Of a stretch of DNA of 64,000 nucleotides, positions 57,816 to 64,000 are shown in pieces. Source of the DNA: Trileptium ribeirensis (lineage: Eukaryota; Nematoda; Enoplea; Enoplida; Thoracostomopsidae); NCBI GenBank assembly GCA_030248225.1, contig JASANE010010160.1:1-64000 (forward strand). The letters run 5' to 3'. Each line of letters starts with the position of its first letter. The stretch's first letter is position 1. The notes beneath the pieces are model-generated. The model did not search any database and was not told the DNA's origin. It saw only the letters and a program-made list of their open reading frames with translations. Position numbers and translations under genes: made by a program.

Positions 57816-58262
57816 CTGCATCATTTGAAAAAATTATCAGGCAGAGTGGTACAAACGGGCAAAACTAGCTCCAATTTCTTGTTTTAGAATACATGCCTTG
57901 CCCACAGGACATCACTCTTTAAACACAGAAAGCTTAGCAACAATAACCTATCACCTATATCAATGTGATCCACAGCCCACTGTGACACACTGAAAAAGAC
58001 GAAACACGCGATCCATTAACCCAAATTGCATTTTCATTTGAACAGTAGTTGAGATTTGCCATGCGAGGCACTATGATGAAACATTAACGTCAACATAGTT
58101 TGAAAATAGTTCAGAAGTATTGCGTTTATATAGCCGCCTAATACAACAATTCAAAAGATCATACATCAACCACTAGTATGACCATGATGAGTCTGGGTAC
58201 AACATTTATCGTCATTGATTTTAAACGAACCGTTTAGCAGCGTGTATTTATAGGTCGTTCGA

Positions 58263-58286
58263 ATTTTAATAATAATAATAATAATA
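58263..58286. repeat. AAT microsatellite
   Basis: TTTAATAATAATAATAATAAT, about six AAT units. Confidence 0.85.
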
Positions 58287-58303
58287 TGTGAACCGCTTAA
58301 GAC

Positions 58304-58414
58304 AAAAAATGTATATAACATCGGAGTAATTGATCTCGTAAATGTCACAGAGTAGATATTAAAGTAAAACCAAATAAAATAGATTAATTCCAACATACAT
58401 GTAATTAAGACATT
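58304..58414 (-). CDS. Candidate TM7 exon of a rhodopsin-like GPCR
   Basis: The acceptor is ttttattcag. It encodes 37 residues: NVLITCMLELIYFIWFYFNI then YSVTFTRSITPMLYTFF. The final part fits TM7 with TPMLY in place of NPxxY. The donor is uncertain: GTCTTA at 58303 gives a phase-0 join to the next exon, but it is weak. Earlier exons were not found, so they lie far upstream or beyond the right edge. Confidence 0.4.
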
Positions 58415-58909
58415 CTGAATAAAATTTAGATGTTTTTTGCATGATTGCGAAGAGCTGGTAGTATGTATTAAGACAATAATTTATAACTAGAAACATTTTG
58501 CTACCGTTTAGTGTATACCCTAGGTACCAACACATAATCTAAAACCAAGTGCAACTTTAAAATAAATGAATGTCTTCTAGTTTCTGATGTTCATTATTAC
58601 CATGCTCAGTTGAAGCATTTGCACAGTTTAAGCTGCAAAATAGTAACACTTTGTTTGAAATGCATATTTCAAATTTCTCATTTTCATGAAACTTACTCAG
58701 CAATTACTCTAAAACGTCCGCACTAAGATAGCGAAAATTCAAAGTCGTTTTGGTTTGACGTGTCAAATAGAATTGGATTGGGATGATTCTATTTTCGTAC
58801 CAATTTAAATTGACTCGCTCAAGTAAAAGTCGTTTTACCAGGACGAGCTTAGCCAGAATTAATTTGGCTCCAAAAATGTTGTTTAGTTCGCTATAATGAA
58901 GGCTGGAAA

Positions 58910-59130
58910 ACATAGTTACTAGGTAAAATTAAAGAAAACCATATAGTATGACTTGACAAGAAATTATACCCATTTTTCACCCGTTTTTCAAGTGAAACAT
59001 TAACTAGTAACTATATTCTGCAGCCCGCCATAATTAATCTTTCAGTTGAAATTGGGTAAAAATTGGGAGTAATTTCTTGTGCCGGCCGTCCTATATGGTT
59101 TTCTGTAATTTTACTTAGTAACTATATTTT
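58910..59130. mobile_element. Foldback MITE with inverted arms of about 65-70 bp
   Basis: The left arm (CATAGTTACTAGGTAAAATT, AAAGAAAACCATATAG, ACAAGAAATTATACCCATTTTT) is matched in reverse by the right arm (TATAGTTACTAAGTAAAATT, ACAGAAAACCATATAGG, ACAAGAAATTACTCCCAATTTT). A direct duplicate of TAGTAACTATATT(C/T)TGCAGC occurs at about 59005 and 59116. Confidence 0.7.
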
Positions 59131-59310
59131 GCAGCCCGCCAAAATCTTACTTTAGAACTACATTTTAGCGCTGAATTAATTTCGGCCAACCTCATTTCAG
59201 AATTGTCAGTTTTCAGTGACCTTCCGCTGAACAAGCCAATTTAAAATCGGCTCTTTTTAAAAATTAAAGCAGATTGAATTTGCCACCCTGAATCAAAACT
59301 AGTTTTAATT

Positions 59311-59670
59311 TTAACCACCACCATGTAATGGGAACTTGCTACAGTAGTTTATGAATAGGTTCTTCTTTTGTCTTGAGCGTTTATCCCACGAGATTGCGAG
59401 GTCCGCTTGTTTGCAAAGACCTCTCCATGTGATCCGGTTGAGGGCATCGTTTGGGGTTGCACCAACAATCCTCATGTCTTCGTTCAGTCGATCCATCTTT
59501 TGTTTGGTTTTCCGCGAGGCCGACGCCCTGGTGGGTCCAGCATGAACGATGTCTTTGCTACTGAACCTTCTTCCCGGCGAATGACGTGTCCGTACCAATG
59601 TGGTCTCGATTCTTGCATCTTCCTTACTATAGGTCCCTACGCGTCTGCGAACATCGTCACTCTCTGACAT
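59311..59670 (-). pseudogene. RTE C-terminal region
   Basis: MDRLNEDMRIVGATPNDALN, then the W-R-x-L-C-x-x-A-D-x-A box and DKRSRQKKN before the stop. Upstream in this frame the sequence is shifted (antisense ORFs at 59351-59667 are shadows). Confidence 0.7.
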
Positions 59671-60049
59671 GATCCCATTTTGCTATTCCCAAGCACCATC
59701 GCAGCATACGCATTTCCATTGCATGAACGTCTTGTTCAGCTCTTGTGGTTGTTGGCCAGCATTCCGATCTGTATAGAGCAACGGGTCTTATGACGCATTT
59801 ATATACTTTCGCCTTCAGGCGCTGTGGCATGCGGCGGTCCCATAGATCACCGGTTACTTGCCGCCATTTAGCCCAGGCAGCTCTAATCCTCGCAAGAACC
59901 TTAGGAGTGAGGTCACCGTGATTGGTGATAAGGGATCCGAGGTACTTGAAGCTTTGTGTCTTCGTCAGGTCGGTATCATTGATTATGATGGTGCCGTCCT
60001 GTTGGGGGCCACCTTCCATGTACTCTGTTTTCTTTATGTTGAGTCTCAA
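59657..60049 (-). pseudogene. RTE post-palm region
   Basis: The frame LNIKKTEYM...SFKYLGSLIT...RMPQRLKAKVYKCVIRPVAL...EMRMLRWCLGIAKWDHVRE matches the conserved region between YADD and the C-terminal domain of RTE elements. Confidence 0.75.
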
Positions 60050-60097
60050 TCCGTTATTCGCCAGCCGATCTTTCCAACATTGCGTGTTTTACTGAAG

Positions 60098-60625
60098 CTA
60101 GCGCTGATCCTTATCCGCCAGTAAGACATCATCAGCGTACAGTAACGTCCATGGCAGTGCTGTTTGGATGTCAGCAGTCACAGCATCCATACACAGGATG
60201 AACAGCAGTAGTGAGAAGGCCGAACCTTGGTGGACACCGACTTTGATGTTAAACGCCTCAGACACACCCGCTGGACATCGCACTGTGGTGTTGACGCCCC
60301 TGTATGGAAGCTTCACCCAATCGACGTAGGCATTAGGACCGTGATGTTTGCACAATATCTGCCAGATCAAACTGTAAGGAACTCTATCAAAAGCTTTTTC
60401 GAGATCCAGGAATGTTACGTGCACCGTTTTATTCTTCTCGCGTTGTTTTTCGACTAGCAAACAGGCATCATGAATAGCGTCGATTGTCCCACACCTCTTG
60501 ACAAAGCCGCACTGGTTTGACTTGATTTTCACAATTTCTCGAAGACGGCTGTCCAAAATGCGCTCAAAAATCTTCAACGTGTGATACAGAAGTCCTATAG
60601 GTCTATAGTTGGAACACTCTAACAC
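60098..60625 (-). pseudogene. RTE reverse transcriptase core
   Basis: 175 open codons from CSNYRPIGLL through AFDRVP and YADD. Pairs with 60049-59657 (thumb/connection region) in another frame, which reads LNIKKTEYM onward. Confidence 0.8.
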
Positions 60626-60899
60626 GTCGCTTTGCCTTTCCTCATGGATATAGTTACACTATTTGACCCAACCGTCGGAGCTTCTCATTCCTCCTCAATG
60701 CGGTTAAATAGCATGGCGAGTGTGGCAGGGCCACAACGGTAGGATATTCTCCATACCTCGGCGGGTATATCGTCAGGCCCACTTGCCTTCACATTCTTCA
60801 TCTCATTGTACCATGTTTTTGTAAAATTCTGTCCATCTTGTCATGTTTATGAGATTTTTCACTTAACACATGTACGAGTAAAATACGTTACATCATTAA

Positions 60900-61560
60900 A
60901 ATGTCCATTAAGTGATGTGTCAACAAACTAATTAATATCCTTTAGAATACACATCTGCGTCGTCATTGTGTGGTTTTGTCGACATTGTTCGTTACTGTCT
61001 GACTGTTTTTAGTAAGAGAGCTGTGCTGAATTGTACTACAATTGCGGTTGCTAACTTATGATTTGCACATTTGAAGTGAAGTGAGAACTCTTCGAAACCA
61101 GATTTTTCGTTAAATAGAAATTTAAACGCATTCTTGTGTATTGTGAATAGACTAGTTGTGTCTATATTGAAAATGGTCCTTCGTACTGTGCATTGTATCA
61201 GTGTTTATACGGAGCTTTTACGTCCGGTTTTTACTCCGCGTCAATTTTTTGCCACTGCGCGAGTGGTGCTTGGCAAAAACGTTACGTATTGCGTTTATCA
61301 CTACGTCATATGTATGCAATATTCACATCGTCTGCGCGAACTTTACGTAATCCGGATATCTACATCGCCTTACTGGTTGGCTAAAGGTGATAAATGTAAG
61401 TTCATACGAGTGCTATCCCAATCGAAAATTTATCATATCCATACGTGTTTGTACGCGTGGAACTACACCTATAGCGATGATTGAGAAAACCTTTGTGCTA
61501 GCAGGCATTTCATGAGGCGCTGAAAAATCGATCGAGCATGCTACACCGGGGAACTCAATA
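60900..61560. other. Stretch before the BEL/Pao gag; LTR not located
   Basis: A 5' LTR and primer-binding site of the following element would be expected here, but no TG...CA bounded repeat can be shown because no second LTR lies in the window. Confidence 0.3.
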
Positions 61561-61648
61561 CCGCTTACCCTTGTTGTTGCAAAGACAAAGCGTAAAGCAG
61601 TTCGGGCAGCTGTAACTAACCTGATAAAGAGTATGTATAAGATCTACT

Positions 61649-62515
61649 TTGGGAGAGATTGTGAAAGAAACGAGATTGCAAGCAGGAGTAGGCCTATCCC
61701 GGCTCGAGAGCTATCAAGAAGAACTAAATACACTTGCTGCTATAATTCGAAACACGTTACAAGACGATACTGAATTAGAGAGAGAGGCAGAACGGTGTTT
61801 ACAATGCCAACCTACCGTAGCGGAGCAAATAAGCCGTCTGCAGCTCCAGTTATTAGCTGAACCAGAGAGTCCGACTGAGAAACTTAAGCAACAATCAGAT
61901 CATGAAGTGTGTCGCTCACGGAAAATGCATGTAAAAACCCCTGAGTTGCGTCTAACTGAGTTCAGCGGAGATTCGCTTCGCTGGGATGAATTTTGGGATG
62001 ATTTTACGTATAGTGTTGACAGTCGGTCTGACTTAACGACTGATGACAAATTTGAAATTTTGAAACAATCACTAAATGGCGAGGCACTAAGTGTTGCCAA
62101 CGTATATTTTTCGGCGCAGAAAAACTACCATGAAGTGAAAGCTGCCTTAAACGACCGGTTTGTGGACACTCATGTTGCCATGTTTGCTCATTTCGAGGCT
62201 TTTTTAGATCTGTAGCCTTCCTTACATGATTTGGATCAACTGGTTAAAGTCGCGGCAAATGCGAAGCGCATATCCGAAGCTTTACAGCTTTCAGCCTAAC
62301 AGAAAACACCTTCGGCCAGGTGTTTGCTCCCATATTGCTCACTAAATTTCCTCGTTTCGTAAAGATGGGGTTACATAGACGAAACGGTTCCAAGAAATGG
62401 ATACTCTCGGCCTTCAGGGAACACCTGAAGGAAGAGATCAGCGTGCATACTAAATGTGATCGGTCGTTTGGCGGCAGCAACCCCCCTCCGGCAATGACAA
62501 TAAAAGTTCCTCGGC
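61649..62515 (+). pseudogene. BEL/Pao gag (DUF1759-like)
   Basis: The frame 61649-62215 has TPELRLTEFSGDSLRWDEFW, FEILKQSLNGEALSVA and YHEVKAALNDRF, the core of BEL/Pao gag. A TAG interrupts it at 62213. Related sequence continues in other frames (SLHDLDQLVKVAANAKR; LLTKFPRFVK). Upstream, KRKAVRAAVTNLIKSM at about 61590-61635 in another frame looks like the usual gag N-terminus, so a frameshift lies near 61640. Confidence 0.78.
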
Positions 62516-62587
62516 AGTAAAAACCAACCTCTCTAAAAAGATTCCGTGGAAACATGCGCCGCGCTTTGGGTCAAAAACCCCTGAGCA

Positions 62588-62794
62588 ATGTCCAAGACAG
62601 CGGCATATGACAACGGTATCAAAGCCCGCTCCTGTCCATTTTGCGATGAAGCTCATGTGCCCTGGGAATGCGCTCGATATTCTACTGCGCAGGACCGCGT
62701 AAAAAGAGCCAAAGACCGCTGTTTCAAATGTTTGAGGCGTGGATACCAGAAACCAGTGTGTAAGAGTAACAAGAGCTGTTATTACTGTAACTGA
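62588..62794 (+). pseudogene. BEL/Pao zinc-knuckle region
   Basis: CPFCDEAHVPWEC...RCFKCLRRGY...CKSNKSCYYCN shows the C-x2-C...H...C and C-x2-C...C...C-x2-C arrangement at the end of BEL/Pao gag. A TGA follows CNYC-type Cys at 62792. Confidence 0.7.
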
Positions 62795-62989
62795 GTAGAT
62801 CGCCATAGCAGCTTGTGCTATAAGCAGTTTGAGCAGATCAAGTCTGATAAGTCATATCTCGTCTCCACTCGAACATTGAATCCTGACGTGCCGAATTTTG
62901 TCACAACAACCGACTTAAAGCCCTGTGACCATTCCGTGTTGACGACGGTAAACCGTCAACCCAAACGCATAGCTGTCCTAGAGTTTGCA

Positions 62990-63180
62990 CTATGTACGAT
63001 AACAGGCAGCAAGGCTACCGCGATTGCGCGATCGTTTTCGACTCCAGCAGCACCTTGTCTTTCATTTGCTCCAAGCTAGTTCAACAAGTCGGCGCACGAG
63101 TAGTTAGACGATTAACAACATGTCTGCGATTCGGAGAAACCAGAGAGATTGGCAGCCAACACTCAGAATGTCCGTGAGGT
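62990..63180 (+). pseudogene. BEL/Pao aspartic protease fragment
   Basis: The frame reads FDSSSTLSFICSKLVQQVGA, resembling the D-S/T-G active-site motif region (L-D-x-G-S-x-x-S-F-I). The glycine of the catalytic D-S-G is replaced by Ser, so the protease would be dead. Confidence 0.6.
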
Positions 63181-63536
63181 TGCATCAACTCGATGGGACG
63201 TCCGTCGATCTCTATCTCAAGGAAGTCAGCAACGTCTTCACTCCAATTCGCCTAATTCCTCTTGACTTTTCTGCTGACAGTTCTGGCATCACATAATACG
63301 AACTCGACGAAATCATGGTGGACGAGCCAATAGTTGCTGAGGTGGACATTCTTATTGACTTTATCACTACTACGACATTGTCGGCATGACGCAACGAAGA
63401 TGAAGTTCCGGTTTGGTGATCAAGGAAACGACAATTGGCATAGTCGTAATCAGGTGTGTTTATGCTGAAACTTCTGCTGCCAGTTCATTTGCGCCGACCG
63501 AGCATCAAATGCTGATAGTCGAATCCGATTAGCTAG

Positions 63537-64000
63537 TTGATAAACAGAACTTGGAGTGGTTTTGGAAGTTGGACAGAATTGGTGTACATGAAGCGCCGGG
63601 AGAAAGCACTAAGAGACTCTCTGCTGGGCCCAACTGATAGTATCCTCGGTGTCTATCGCTATGCTCGTGTACCGTTCGGAGTCAAAGAAAGTCCGTTCCT
63701 CCTAGCAACTACTCTCATCCATCGCCTGGAACTGTAGCAAACAGAAACGGAGACTAAGATTAAAGACAACATCTACATAAATAACGTAATTACAAGTCGT
63801 GAAGATACCACACCCGCATTACAGTTCTACAGAGCGGCGTTCTCGATCATTTGGATGAATTTGCGGCAGTGGCACAGTAGCGACCAAGCACTAAGGTCAC
63901 AAATACTTGCAGCAGACCGAGGTACAAGTGCGTCCCCGTCGATTCTAGGAGTCAGGTGGAACAGCGCCACCGACACGTATCACTGCCGTGGAGAAAAGTC
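63537..64000 (+). pseudogene. BEL/Pao reverse transcriptase fragment
   Basis: YRYARVPFGVKESPFLLATT matches the Y-R-F-x-R-V-x-F-G-V-x-S-S-P-F-L-L segment. After a stop, related sequence continues (NIYINNVITS, where the family has a YVDD-type box; NLRQW; then ILGVRWN). The catalytic Asp pair is lost (INN). Truncated by the window end. Confidence 0.72.

Larger units (their letters stand above)
59311..60870 (-). mobile_element. RTE-type LINE relic (RT domain to C-terminus)
   Basis: On the minus strand: KASGPDDIPAEVW (near 60800), CSNYRPIGLL, LDLEKAFDRVPYSLIW, VGVHQGSAFS, LYADDVLLADKDQR (60110), LNIKKTEYMEGGPQ and YLGSLITNHGDL, MRMLRWCLGIAKWDHVRE (59660), then RLNEDMRIVGATPNDALNR and ITWRGLCKQADLAISWDKR. 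Order and motifs are those of RTE-clade reverse transcriptases, including the conserved C-terminal W-R..C..ADP-like box. Frameshifts occur near 60630, 60100 and 59660. The YADD box is intact. Confidence 0.82.
61560..64000 (+). mobile_element. Decayed BEL/Pao LTR retrotransposon, 5' part, runs off the right edge
   Basis: Family-typical parts follow in order: gag with a DUF1759-like core, zinc knuckles, a DUF1758-like aspartic protease region, and the start of reverse transcriptase. Stops and frameshifts separate them. Orientation is plus. Confidence 0.8.

Noticed and set aside
61134..61484. 116-codon plus-strand ORF before the BEL/Pao gag
   Set aside because: Lies where an LTR or leader is expected; two overlapping frames are open and neither has a motif.

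Overview
The window is animal nuclear DNA, AT-rich and intron-rich, with mobile-element debris in most non-coding stretches. The signs are a seven-exon nicotinic-type receptor gene with GT/AG introns of up to about 10 kb, a partial ionotropic-receptor gene, and typical metazoan transposons (hAT, pogo/Tigger, RTE and CR1/Jockey-like LINEs, BEL/Pao, a Polinton-like polymerase fragment, MITEs, a tRNA-derived repeat). I read it as an invertebrate, perhaps a nematode or another worm-like protostome; the species cannot be fixed from sequence alone.

Layout. 1-2983 (+): last part of an ionotropic glutamate receptor-like channel gene, cut by the left edge. 4018-4640: a two-copy repeat. 4968-6290 (-): cadherin-repeat-like exons, probably decayed, interrupted by a small foldback element that carries a tRNA-like sequence. 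6338-40501 (-): one complete nicotinic acetylcholine receptor-like gene. Its seven exons (216, 45, 110, 139, 412, 428 and 936 bp) join in frame to 761 codons plus stop. Its introns hold nearly everything else in this half: a 474-bp Harbinger-like MITE family, a transposase fragment of ISXO2 type, a pogo/Tigger relic, two nested LINE relics, a structurally intact hAT transposon with perfect 8-bp target duplications, a decayed Polinton-like block, a 39-bp minisatellite split by a MITE, a roughly 350-bp tandem repeat and a 173-bp duplication.

40502-57540 holds no gene I can support, only dispersed repeats, MITEs, hairpins and one weak exon-like fragment. 57543-58414 (-) looks like the last two exons of a rhodopsin-like GPCR. 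59311-60870 (-) is an RTE-type LINE relic. 61560-64000 (+) is a decayed BEL/Pao LTR retrotransposon running off the right edge.

The host genes share a theme: a glutamate-receptor-like channel, a nicotinic-type channel, a possible GPCR and a cadherin/calsyntenin-like fragment are all cell-surface or neuronal families. They are not an operon, and nothing shows that they are co-regulated. Most transposable elements inside the nicotinic gene lie antisense to it.
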